Shown: piece by piece, positions 1 to 7,962 of the stretch
How positions within the stretch are numbered: position 1 is the first letter of the stretch
Layout of the letters: every line of letters begins with the position of its first letter
DNA from: Eubacteriaceae bacterium ES3
GTDB taxonomy: Bacteria > Bacillota > Clostridia > Eubacteriales > Eubacteriaceae
DNA length: 64,000 nt
Direction: 5' to 3'
NCBI GenBank assembly: GCA_030586155.1
Contig: CP130741.1
Location: 1,730,680 to 1,794,679 of the forward strand
Notes under the pieces: model-generated
What the model was told of the DNA's origin: nothing
Databases searched by the model: none
The model's input: only the letters and a program-made list of their open reading frames with translations
Made by a program: the position numbers and the translations under genes

Positions 1-1410
1 GGCTTTTCTTATTGGCAGATGCTTCCATTATGTCCAGTAGATGAGTTTTATTCGCCATATAAAAGTACGTCGGCATTCGCTGGAAACCCACTTTTCATTG
101 ATCTTGAAATTCTTAAAGATTGGGGGCTTCTGGATGTAGATGATCTTGTTGAAATAAAAGAATTTGCCGACCCTTATCAAGTCAATTATCTTGCAGTTCA
201 AAAGCACCGTCAGTCTCTTTTTGAAAAAGCCTATCGAAGGATTAGTCCTCAAATCGAAAAAGAATTAAACACTTTCATTATGAAAGAATCTTTTTGGCTT
301 GAGGACTATTGCTTATATATAGTCCTTACTGAGTTTTACAATAATCCTGACTGGTCCCAATGGCCAGATCACAAAGTTAAAAGCCGTAACTCTAATATGC
401 TTAAAAATTTAAAAATCAGATTTAGCGAAGAAATTAGTTTTCTTTCGTTTTTGCAATTTTGTTTTTACAAGCAATGGAAAGACTTGAAAGCCTACGCTAA
501 TAATGCAGGCATTGAAATTATTGGTGATTTACCAATTTATGTTTCTTTTGAAAGCGCTGATGTCTGGGCAAATCCAGAATATTTTCAACTTGATAAAAAA
601 TATCAACCACTAAATGTTGCCGGAGTTCCTCCTGATTACTTTTCTGAAACCGGACAGTTATGGGGAAATCCTCTGTATAATTGGGATAAGCTTAAAGTCG
701 ATAATTATTCATGGTGGTTTAATCGTCTCAACAAAGAGTTGGAAATCTATGATCTGGTCAGAATCGATCATTTTCGCGGCTTTTCTGCTTATTGGTCTGT
801 TCCTGCTAATTCTAAATCGGCTATTAGTGGTGAATGGGTTGATGGGCCAGGAAAAGTTTTCTTCGATACCTATAATCAAAAATTTGATACTTCGAGAATA
901 ATTGCAGAAGATTTAGGGGTACAGGATGAAAACCTTACAACATTACTTTCGCAAACTGGATTTCCAGGTATGCGGATAATGACTTTTGCCTTTTTGGATC
1001 AAGAAAACAATATTCATCTACCCCACAATTATGAAAAAAATATGATTGCATACACAGGAACTCACGATAATAATACTATACTCGGTAGTTTATTTGAATA
1101 CAATGAAGTCCAAAGGGAATATGGTCTCTCCTATTGTCAGTACCAAGATGAAACTCAAGATTCCTGGAAAAATGGAGGATTTAAAAGTCGTTCATGTCGT
1201 TCATTTATCGAAACACTTTGGAAAAGTGCGGCTAATGTTGCTATTTTACCAATTCAGGATATGTGCGGCTTTGGTAAGGATACAGTCTTTAATCAACCAG
1301 GAACTACGACTACCAACTGGCGATTTAGAATAACTGCAGAAGCATTATCGAACATTGACCATCAATGGTTTTATTATTTAAATAAACTTTATCACCGTCT
1401 TAGGCTTTAA
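1..1410 (+). CDS. malQ: 4-alpha-glucanotransferase (amylomaltase), 5'-truncated by window edge
   Basis: GH77 disproportionating enzyme that transfers 1,4-glucan segments between maltodextrins in the cytoplasm. The frame is open from base 1 (residues before the first Met read GFSYWQ), so the true start lies outside the window; about 469 C-terminal residues are present. Visible signatures are SAFAGNP near the N-terminus, RIDHFRGF (about residue 253, holding the Asp nucleophile), AEDLG (about 302, the acid/base Glu) and THDNNT (about 355). The catalytic core is intact. No clear terminator follows, and the next gene has its own promoter, so this is probably the end of a separate maltodextrin unit. 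Confidence is high from the three catalytic motifs. Confidence 0.95.
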   Translation, partial: GFSYWQMLPLCPVDEFYSPYKSTSAFAGNPLFIDLEILKDWGLLDVDDLVEIKEFADPYQVNYLAVQKHRQSLFEKAYRRISPQIEKELNTFIMKESFWLEDYCLYIVLTEFYNNPDWSQWPDHKVKSRNSNMLKNLKIRFSEEISFLSFLQFCFYKQWKDLKAYANNAGIEIIGDLPIYVSFESADVWANPEYFQLDKKYQPLNVAGVPPDYFSETGQLWGNPLYNWDKLKVDNYSWWFNRLNKELEIYDLVRIDHFRGFSAYWSVPANSKSAISGEWVDGPGKVFFDTYNQKFDTSRIIAEDLGVQDENLTTLLSQTGFPGMRIMTFAFLDQENNIHLPHNYEKNMIAYTGTHDNNTILGSLFEYNEVQREYGLSYCQYQDETQDSWKNGGFKSRSCRSFIETLWKSAANVAILPIQDMCGFGKDTVFNQPGTTTTNWRFRITAEALSNIDHQWFYYLNKLYHRLRL

Positions 1411-1471
1411 TACTACTATTTTCTTCTGAATCACTATATTCGCTTATAGCTAGATTGTGAATAACTTAATC

Positions 1472-1500
1472 TTGCGTATTAGTCTGCATATTGATATAAT
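1472..1500 (+). promoter_or_regulatory. Sigma-A type promoter for the liv operon
   Basis: TTGCGT (1472-1477), 17-base spacer, TATAAT (1495-1500). It sits 41 bases ahead of the substrate-binding-protein start and just before the AAAGGAGG ribosome-binding site. Confidence 0.7.
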
Positions 1501-1541
1501 ATCTGCAGATAAAATTAGGAATAAAAGAAAAAGGAGGATTT

Positions 1542-2708
1542 ATGAAAAAAGTATTTGCTTTATTGCTCTGCCTAACCTTGACAATTACAATGCTCTCAGG
1601 TTGTGGTGGATCAACAACTTCTTCAAGTGAAGATAGTGATGTAATTAAAATCGGTGTTTTTGAACCATTAACTGGTGCTAATGCAGCTGGTGGTGAATTA
1701 GAAGTTGAGGGTATTGAGCTGGCAAACCAGCTTCGACCAGAAGTCCTGGGTAAAAAAGTTGAACTTGTTGTGGCTGATAATAAATCAGATAAAGCTGAAG
1801 CAACAACTGCAGCTGCGAGATTGATTGAAAAAGATAACGTTGTTTCCCTTCTTGGTTCATGGGGATCTTCTTTGTCAATTGCAGCTGGTGATGTTGTGAA
1901 AAGCAATGAAGTTCCTGCTGTAGGTGTTTCTTGTACTAACCCACAGGTAACCCTTGGAAACGATTACTATTTCAGGGTTTGTTTCCTTGATCCTTTCCAG
2001 GGTGTTGTAATGGCTAACTATGCTTATAAAAATCTAGACGCTAAAAAAGTGGCAATCATCCAGGAAGTTTCCAACGATTATTCTGTCGGTTTGGCTAAAT
2101 TCTTCTCTGATTCCTTCATAGAATTGACCGGGGATGAAAATGCCATTGTTGAAACTGGTAACTATAATACAGGGGATCAGGATTTCAATGGTATCTTAAC
2201 AAATATCAAAGCTGCCAATCCAGACGTGATTTTTGCACCTGGTAACTATACTGAATCAGCTTTAATTATTAAACAGGCGCGTGCTCTTGGAATCACAGTT
2301 CCAATTATCGGTGGAGATACCTGGGAAACAAATGAATTTATCACTGTTGGTGGTGCTGATGTTGAAGGTGCAGTTATGTCAACTTTCTTTGATGACACTA
2401 ATCCTTTAACTGAAGAAGGTGTAACATTTGTTCAAGAGTATAAGAATGCTTATCCTGAACGAGAAAATGTTGCAGCTGTTTCTGCATTAGGATATGATGC
2501 GTACAATCTGCTTCTGGAAGCAATTGAACGTGCAGGATCTGCAGATCCACAAGCTATCCGCGATGCTTTAGCCGAAACAGTTGATTTCCAGGGTGCTACT
2601 GGAGCGATTACCATTGATGAAAATGGAGATGCAACAAAGACTGAAGCTATTATCAAAATTGTTAAAGACGGAAAGTTCACTTATCTGGATTCCGTTTCTG
2701 TCGAATAA
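1542..2708 (+). CDS. livK: Branched-chain amino acid-type ABC transporter substrate-binding lipoprotein
   Basis: Periplasmic-binding-fold lipoprotein that captures the ligand outside the membrane for the LivHMGF importer. Residues 1-20 form a lipoprotein signal peptide ending in the lipobox LSGC, with lipidated Cys at about residue 21, followed by a Ser/Thr-rich linker and a type I binding fold (opening IKIGVFEPLTGANAA). Length of 388 aa is normal for the LivJ/LivK family. It is the first gene of a five-gene transporter operon, and a strong hairpin separates it from livH, which would allow the binding protein to be made in excess. The ligand cannot be read from sequence; members of this family also bind amides and aromatic compounds. 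Confidence 0.9.
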   Translation: MKKVFALLLCLTLTITMLSGCGGSTTSSSEDSDVIKIGVFEPLTGANAAGGELEVEGIELANQLRPEVLGKKVELVVADNKSDKAEATTAAARLIEKDNVVSLLGSWGSSLSIAAGDVVKSNEVPAVGVSCTNPQVTLGNDYYFRVCFLDPFQGVVMANYAYKNLDAKKVAIIQEVSNDYSVGLAKFFSDSFIELTGDENAIVETGNYNTGDQDFNGILTNIKAANPDVIFAPGNYTESALIIKQARALGITVPIIGGDTWETNEFITVGGADVEGAVMSTFFDDTNPLTEEGVTFVQEYKNAYPERENVAAVSALGYDAYNLLLEAIERAGSADPQAIRDALAETVDFQGATGAITIDENGDATKTEAIIKIVKDGKFTYLDSVSVE

Positions 2709-2744
2709 GAAAATATTTTATTGCTTTAGCTTAATTTTATCGAT

Positions 2745-2770
2745 GAGGGTATTTGTTTTCAAATACCCTC
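2745..2770 (+). promoter_or_regulatory. Intercistronic hairpin between livK and livH
   Basis: A 10-base-pair perfect stem (2745-2754 with 2761-2770) and a 6-base loop lie between the livK stop and the livH ribosome-binding site. There is no T-run after the stem, so it looks like an mRNA 3'-end stabiliser or processing site rather than a complete terminator. Confidence 0.6.
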
Positions 2771-2801
2771 AATTCAATTCAAAAGATAATGAGGTTAAAT
2801 T

Positions 2802-3707
2802 ATGGTTGTCGGAATGACACTAGACACTTTTTTACAACAGCTCATTAATGGGCTATCCTTAGGAAGTCTATATGCCCTAATCGCCATTGGATATACTATG
2901 GTCTATGGGATTTTAAGACTAATCAATTTTGCACATGGAGATATCTTCATGATGGCTGCCTATTTTGCATATTTTGGTATTGCTGTATTTCTATTACCCT
3001 GGTATGTCACATTCATTGTTACAATTGCACTAACAATGCTACTTGGTATTTTAATTGAACGAGTTGCCTATCGGCCTTTGCGTGAGGCTCCAAAAACATC
3101 TTTACTGATCTCTGCGATCGGTGTTTCATTTTTTCTGGAAAATCTGGCAACATATCTTTTTTCTGGCAAACCGCAAGCTTTTCCAGAGTTTCCAGCGATG
3201 ACAACACCTATCTATATAGGTGCCTTAAGTATCCAACCAGTATCAATTCTTATTCCGATCATTGCATTTGTATTAATGATAGTTCTTATGTTTGTTATCA
3301 ATAAAACTAAAGTAGGTATGGCTATGCGAGCCGTCGCCAAAGATTATGATACCGCAAAGCTGATGGGAATAAAAATTAATAATGTAATTTCCTCCACTTT
3401 TGGAATCGGTTCTGGACTGGCTGCGGTTGGTGCAATATTATGGTGTATGAAATATCCATCTGTACTTCCTCTAATGGGTGTTGTTCCAGGACTTAAATGT
3501 TTTATTGCTGCGGTTATTGGTGGAATAGGAAATGTTAAAGGCGCCCTCTTAGGCGGTCTGATTCTTGGTTTTTCAGAAGTCTTAATGGTTGCTTTCTTCC
3601 CTGCTCTGACAGGTTATCGAGATGCCATCGCTTTTGTTATTTTAATTGTAATCCTCTTGTTTTTACCAAACGGTTTGTTGGGACAAAAACAAGTTGAAAA
3701 AGTATAG
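2802..3707 (+). CDS. livH: Branched-chain amino acid-type ABC transporter permease LivH
   Basis: Integral membrane permease of the LivHMGF importer, 301 aa with about eight hydrophobic segments. The N-terminal stretch GLSLGSLYALIAIGYTMVYG and the following RLINFAHGD motif are hallmarks of LivH. GLKCFIAAVIGGIGNVKGA near the C-terminus is the cytoplasmic coupling loop that contacts the ATPases. The ATG at 2802 follows a GAGG ribosome-binding site. livM starts 8 bases after its stop, consistent with co-translation. Confidence 0.93.
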   Translation: MVVGMTLDTFLQQLINGLSLGSLYALIAIGYTMVYGILRLINFAHGDIFMMAAYFAYFGIAVFLLPWYVTFIVTIALTMLLGILIERVAYRPLREAPKTSLLISAIGVSFFLENLATYLFSGKPQAFPEFPAMTTPIYIGALSIQPVSILIPIIAFVLMIVLMFVINKTKVGMAMRAVAKDYDTAKLMGIKINNVISSTFGIGSGLAAVGAILWCMKYPSVLPLMGVVPGLKCFIAAVIGGIGNVKGALLGGLILGFSEVLMVAFFPALTGYRDAIAFVILIVILLFLPNGLLGQKQVEKV

Positions 3708-3715
3708 GAGGACAT

Positions 3716-4819
3716 ATGACTACAAAAAAAACAACTTTCACCTCCTTTATTAAGCAAAACTGGAAAACTATTGTATTTCTCGGTGTTTTGTTGGTTGCGA
3801 TTACGCTGGCTAATGAATTTGTTGATTCTTACCTGCGACGTATTCTCAATCTTTGTGCTATTTATACCATTGTTAGTTTGGGAATGAATTTGGTTAACGG
3901 TTTTACTGGCCAGTTTTCGCTGGGACAAGCTGGATTTATGGCGATTGGTGCCTATACGGTGGCAATTTTTACCGTCCCTGTTGAAATGCGAGCCAGTGTA
4001 TTTTATTTAGAACCGATGGCTCCATTTCTGGCTAATATCGAACTTCCCTTTATCGGAGCTTTGATTTTAGGTGGCATTTTCTCTGCTATAGCAGCCTTTT
4101 TTATTGGTTATCCATGTTTAAGATTACGCGGGGATTATCTAGCTATTGCAACACTTGGTTTTTCAGAAATAATTCGAATTATATTTACCAACACACAGAC
4201 TATTACCAATGGTGCTTTGGGAATTAAGGGAATTCCGACAATCAGCAATTTATGGTGGACTTACGGAATTGCATTGGCTATTATTATTGCAACCATTCTC
4301 TTAGTGAATTCTTCCTATGGTCGAGCTTTTAAATCAATCCGCGAAGATGAAATAGCGGCAGAAGCAATGGGGATTGGACTTTTCAAAACAAAAATGACCT
4401 CATTTATGGTTGGTGCATTTTTTACTGGTATTGGTGGGGGTCTTTTTGCAGCACTTCTTGGAACTGTTGATCCAAAACAGTTTTATTTCACTTTAACCTA
4501 TAACTTTTTATTAATTATTGTTTTAGGTGGAATGGGAAGTATTTCAGGAACAATTATTTCCAGTTTTATCGTTACGATTGGACTGGAGTGGCTGCGATTC
4601 CTTGATGAACCTATGGCCTTTGGTCTTGATCTTCCTATTTTCAGACCAGGATTTAGAATGGTTGTGTTTTCACTTCTGCTTATGATCATTGTTCTTTTCT
4701 ACAGAAAAGGTTTAATGGGAACAAACGAATTGACCTGGAATTTCATCAGGCAAAAAATTCAATCCATAAAATCCCGTTTCCGAAGCAAGACTTCTATTGA
4801 AGGGGGTGGTAAGAAGTGA
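3716..4819 (+). CDS. livM: Branched-chain amino acid-type ABC transporter permease LivM
   Basis: Second membrane permease of the importer, 367 aa. LNLCAIYTIVSLGMNLVNG and GQFSLGQAGFMAIGAYT are typical LivM signatures, and YPCLRLRGDYLAIATLGFSE marks the conserved cytoplasmic loop. It begins after an AGGAGG site and overlaps livG by four bases (GTGA). A basic tail of about 30 residues extends past the last membrane segment. Confidence 0.93.
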   Translation: MTTKKTTFTSFIKQNWKTIVFLGVLLVAITLANEFVDSYLRRILNLCAIYTIVSLGMNLVNGFTGQFSLGQAGFMAIGAYTVAIFTVPVEMRASVFYLEPMAPFLANIELPFIGALILGGIFSAIAAFFIGYPCLRLRGDYLAIATLGFSEIIRIIFTNTQTITNGALGIKGIPTISNLWWTYGIALAIIIATILLVNSSYGRAFKSIREDEIAAEAMGIGLFKTKMTSFMVGAFFTGIGGGLFAALLGTVDPKQFYFTLTYNFLLIIVLGGMGSISGTIISSFIVTIGLEWLRFLDEPMAFGLDLPIFRPGFRMVVFSLLLMIIVLFYRKGLMGTNELTWNFIRQKIQSIKSRFRSKTSIEGGGKK

Positions 4820-5604
4820 GTCTTTTAAAAACCGATAATGTAATTATGCAATTTGGCGGCGTTGTTGCGGTCAATGAGCTAAATATTGAAATTAAAAAAG
4901 GTGAACTTGCGGCGCTCATTGGCCCGAACGGAGCTGGTAAAACGACAGCTTTTAATGTTATTACCGGGGTTTATACGCCTACTTCAGGTTCTGTATTACT
5001 TTCACCATCTAACGAAAAGAACGCAGTTGATATTACTGGTAAACGACCTGATCTTATAACTGGATTGGGAATCTCCAGGACTTTTCAAAATATTCGATTA
5101 TTTAAAGAATTATCTGTCATGGAAAATGTTCTCATTGCTACTCACCATCATATTGATTACAATTTCCTGTCTGCCATTTTTCGAACTCCCAAAGCAAGAA
5201 AAGGTGAAAAAGAAGCCATCGAAAAATGTGAATTTTTACTGGAAAAACTGGGACTCATTGATCTGAAAAATGAAAAATCCTCTGCTCTCCCCTATGGCCA
5301 ACAAAGGCATCTGGAAATTGCCAGAGCTTTAGCTACCTCACCTGAACTTCTTCTACTGGATGAACCGGCAGCTGGAATGAATCCTCAGGAAACCGATGAA
5401 TTAACAGACTTAATTTATCAAATCAGAACCGACTTCGATTTGACTATTTTTATGATCGAACATCATATGGACCTGGTCATGCAAATCTCTGATCATATTT
5501 ACGTTTTGGATTTTGGCTGTACCATTGCTAAAGGAACACCAGAGCAAATACAAAACGATCCAAAAGTTATTGAAGCTTACCTGGGGGTGGATACTGATGC
5601 TTAA
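4816..5604 (+). CDS. livG: Branched-chain amino acid-type ABC transporter ATPase LivG
   Basis: Nucleotide-binding subunit that powers transport, 262 aa. Walker A GPNGAGKT is near residue 36. The LivG-specific ISRTFQNIRLF motif follows, then a signature-like YGQQRHLEIARAL and Walker B LLLLDEPAAGMNP. The usual LSGGQ signature reads LPYGQQ here, which is normal for LivG. The start is GTG at 4816, overlapping the livM stop. It overlaps livF by 8 bases. Confidence 0.94.
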   Translation: MSLLKTDNVIMQFGGVVAVNELNIEIKKGELAALIGPNGAGKTTAFNVITGVYTPTSGSVLLSPSNEKNAVDITGKRPDLITGLGISRTFQNIRLFKELSVMENVLIATHHHIDYNFLSAIFRTPKARKGEKEAIEKCEFLLEKLGLIDLKNEKSSALPYGQQRHLEIARALATSPELLLLDEPAAGMNPQETDELTDLIYQIRTDFDLTIFMIEHHMDLVMQISDHIYVLDFGCTIAKGTPEQIQNDPKVIEAYLGVDTDA

Positions 5605-6307
5605 AATCAACAATCTTGAAGTCGCCTATGGCGGTATTGAAGCAGTAAAAGGCATTGATTTGGAAGTCCCTGATGGCAAAATTGTTACGCTTATTGGTGC
5701 CAATGGTGCTGGAAAAAGCACAACACTACGAAGTATCGTCAATCTTGTAAAGGCCAAATCCGGAAGCATTACTTACAACGGTGATGAACTACTGGGCCTT
5801 GATACTACTCAAATTGTCGATAAGGGTATAACTTTAGTACCGGAAGGCCGTCATGTTTTTCCTGATTTAACGGTTCTTGAAAACTTAAAAATTGGTGCCT
5901 ATATGAGAAAAGACAATCTGGATGAGGATATAAAGCACATTTATTCTTTATTTCCCCGACTGGAGGAACGTTCTTGGCAGGCTGCTGGTACGCTTTCTGG
6001 TGGAGAGCAGCAGATGTTGGCTGTTGGACGCGCAATGATGAGTAAACCCAAATTATTAATGATGGACGAACCGTCTTTAGGTCTGGCTCCATTAATTGTG
6101 CAGGGTATCTTTGATATTATTAAAACCTTGAATAGCGAAGGGATGACCATTCTCCTAATTGAGCAAAATGCGAATATGGCACTGAAAATTGCCGATTATG
6201 CTTATGTTCTGGAAACTGGCAATATCACCCGACAAGGGACTGGCGCAGAGCTCCTAGCTGATGAATCCATTAAGGAAGCCTATCTAGGGAAAAGTCAGAA
6301 GAATTAA
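5597..6307 (+). CDS. livF: Branched-chain amino acid-type ABC transporter ATPase LivF
   Basis: Second ATPase of the heterodimeric pair, 236 aa. It shows Walker A GANGAGKST, LVPEGRHVFPDLTV (a LivF hallmark), signature LSGGEQQML and Walker B LLMMDEPSLGLAP. The frame is open upstream, but MLKINNLEVAYGG at 5597 is the family start and is preceded by GGGGGTGG inside the end of livG. A strong hairpin terminator 3 bases after the stop closes the operon. Confidence 0.94.
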   Translation: MLKINNLEVAYGGIEAVKGIDLEVPDGKIVTLIGANGAGKSTTLRSIVNLVKAKSGSITYNGDELLGLDTTQIVDKGITLVPEGRHVFPDLTVLENLKIGAYMRKDNLDEDIKHIYSLFPRLEERSWQAAGTLSGGEQQMLAVGRAMMSKPKLLMMDEPSLGLAPLIVQGIFDIIKTLNSEGMTILLIEQNANMALKIADYAYVLETGNITRQGTGAELLADESIKEAYLGKSQKN

Positions 6308-6310
6308 TAA

Positions 6311-6348
6311 AACCGCTGTAAAAACAATCTGTTTTTACAGCGGTTTTT
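6311..6348 (+). terminator. Rho-independent terminator after livF
   Basis: Perfect stem of about 15 base pairs (6311-6325 with 6331-6345), 5-base loop and a T-run. The short A-run on the left could let it also act for the convergent ppx operon. Confidence 0.9.
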
Positions 6349-6407
6349 AAATCAAAAAGCACTAATTTCGGAGAGTAAAGCAGTTTGAAAAAAGGCACCT
6401 TTAATGT

Positions 6408-7943
6408 CTAACGTTCAGAAAGAATTACCTTGTTTTTTACAATTAATTCCTTATCAAAAACGCGTTTGAATTTTTTACCGCATTCTGACACAATCATATC
6501 ATCAAATACTGAATGTGCAGTTGTTAATACATTTAGTTCGACCGTCTTGTCACCAATTACACAGTGCAGATCTTTGACTACACCATCCATACTTCGATCA
6601 AGATATTCAGCAATCTGAAGAAATAGACTCATCTTATCAATAAATTTCTTTTCATCTCCCTGCAGTAACCCAACATATTCTTCTGAGATACGAATTTTTT
6701 TATTGGTCCGGTGATTAAGTGCGATAAAGGCACTTAATAATAAGTCCTTCTGATTGATTCCTCGAAGTCCTGCGTTTAAAATGATGTAAAAGCTATGTTC
6801 GTGATGATTTGAAAATTGGATTTTTATGCCTGAATCATGCAGCATAGCACTGGCCTTTAGGATTTTACTAACATCATCAACAATACCATGTAGTGGTTTT
6901 AATTGTTCGAAAATAGTTTGTGTCAGTTTTAAGACATGATATGCATGAGGAATATTTACATTATAGTTTAGTAAGATGTCAACAAGGGACATCTCAAAAA
7001 TATCATACACCAAATTATTTTCATTATATCCAAAATACTCAAAAATAATCCCGTCACGGATTCCGGCATCACTGATTACCAGTTCTGGCGAATTAATATA
7101 ATCCATCACTAGTTCCAGAGCATAGCTAGAACCAACAAAAATATCGCTGCGGCCCTTTGATAGCCCTTTTATATCCATACGCTCTTCATAATTCATACTA
7201 GAAGCAAGCGTACACACACGATTGACATCTTTTTGACTCATCCGGTAATTATGAGCGATCTCAAGTGGATAGTCAATAATATTTCGATGAATTCGACCAA
7301 CATTTCTGATTGTTCCACCGACACCAATCAAAGGTAGTCCTTTTGCCTCTTCAAAAATCGAATCTGATCTCAATATATCTTCTACAAAAGCAGCGACTTC
7401 TTTTAATTTTTTACTGGAAACCTGATCTGATAAATCAAATTTATCAGTTAAATCAAAAGAACCAACTGGCATACTTACTACTTTAATTTTTTTTCGATCT
7501 CTAATTAAAACAAATTCCATACTACCGCCACCAATATCCATTAGTAACGCATCCTGTATATCCAAAGTATTAATGGCTCCCAAATAATCCAGTGCAGCTT
7601 CACGTTCTCCGGAAATAATTTCCACACTAATTCCGGTTTTCTCTTTTATCATTTTGACAAAATCCTTACCATTATCGGCTTTTCTAACTGCAGCAGTCGC
7701 GACTGCAATTATTTTTTCAATCGAGTAGGCTTCACACATACTTTTAAACATCATCAGTGTTTCAAGACCATATTCCATTCTATCTTCTTGCAGACAGCCG
7801 GTTTCCGAAAGTCCTTCGCTTAGTCTTACATTAACTTTGACATCATCTATAATCTGAAAATACTCATTATTGTAGTATTCCCCAATGACTAGATGCACAC
7901 TATTTGATCCAATGTCGATGACTCCAATATTTCGTCGTTCCAT
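6408..7943 (-). CDS. ppx: Exopolyphosphatase / Ppx-GppA family phosphatase with HD domain
   Basis: Hydrolyses terminal phosphate from polyphosphate or from pppGpp. The protein has 511 aa. An actin-like ATPase-fold phosphatase pair occupies about residues 1-300: phosphate-binding motifs GVIDIGSNSVHLVIG at 6-20 and DIGGGSMEF near 139, with GVGGTIR near 207. A C-terminal HD-type domain follows, with MLHDSGIK near 360 and NHHEHS close after. All catalytic motifs are present. It is third in the order degenerate ppx, ppk1, ppx; the gap to ppk1 is 19 bases and contains the GGAGGT ribosome-binding site. Exopolyphosphatase versus guanosine pentaphosphatase activity cannot be separated by sequence. Confidence 0.88.
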   Translation of the reverse strand: MERRNIGVIDIGSNSVHLVIGEYYNNEYFQIIDDVKVNVRLSEGLSETGCLQEDRMEYGLETLMMFKSMCEAYSIEKIIAVATAAVRKADNGKDFVKMIKEKTGISVEIISGEREAALDYLGAINTLDIQDALLMDIGGGSMEFVLIRDRKKIKVVSMPVGSFDLTDKFDLSDQVSSKKLKEVAAFVEDILRSDSIFEEAKGLPLIGVGGTIRNVGRIHRNIIDYPLEIAHNYRMSQKDVNRVCTLASSMNYEERMDIKGLSKGRSDIFVGSSYALELVMDYINSPELVISDAGIRDGIIFEYFGYNENNLVYDIFEMSLVDILLNYNVNIPHAYHVLKLTQTIFEQLKPLHGIVDDVSKILKASAMLHDSGIKIQFSNHHEHSFYIILNAGLRGINQKDLLLSAFIALNHRTNKKIRISEEYVGLLQGDEKKFIDKMSLFLQIAEYLDRSMDGVVKDLHCVIGDKTVELNVLTTAHSVFDDMIVSECGKKFKRVFDKELIVKNKVILSER

Positions 7944-7962
7944 TAAAATTACCTCCGTATTC

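Noticed and set aside
1466-1906. 146-aa minus-strand open frame inside the livK gene
   Set aside because: Antisense to a clear lipoprotein gene with promoter and ribosome site; no ribosome-binding site of its own and no recognisable motif.
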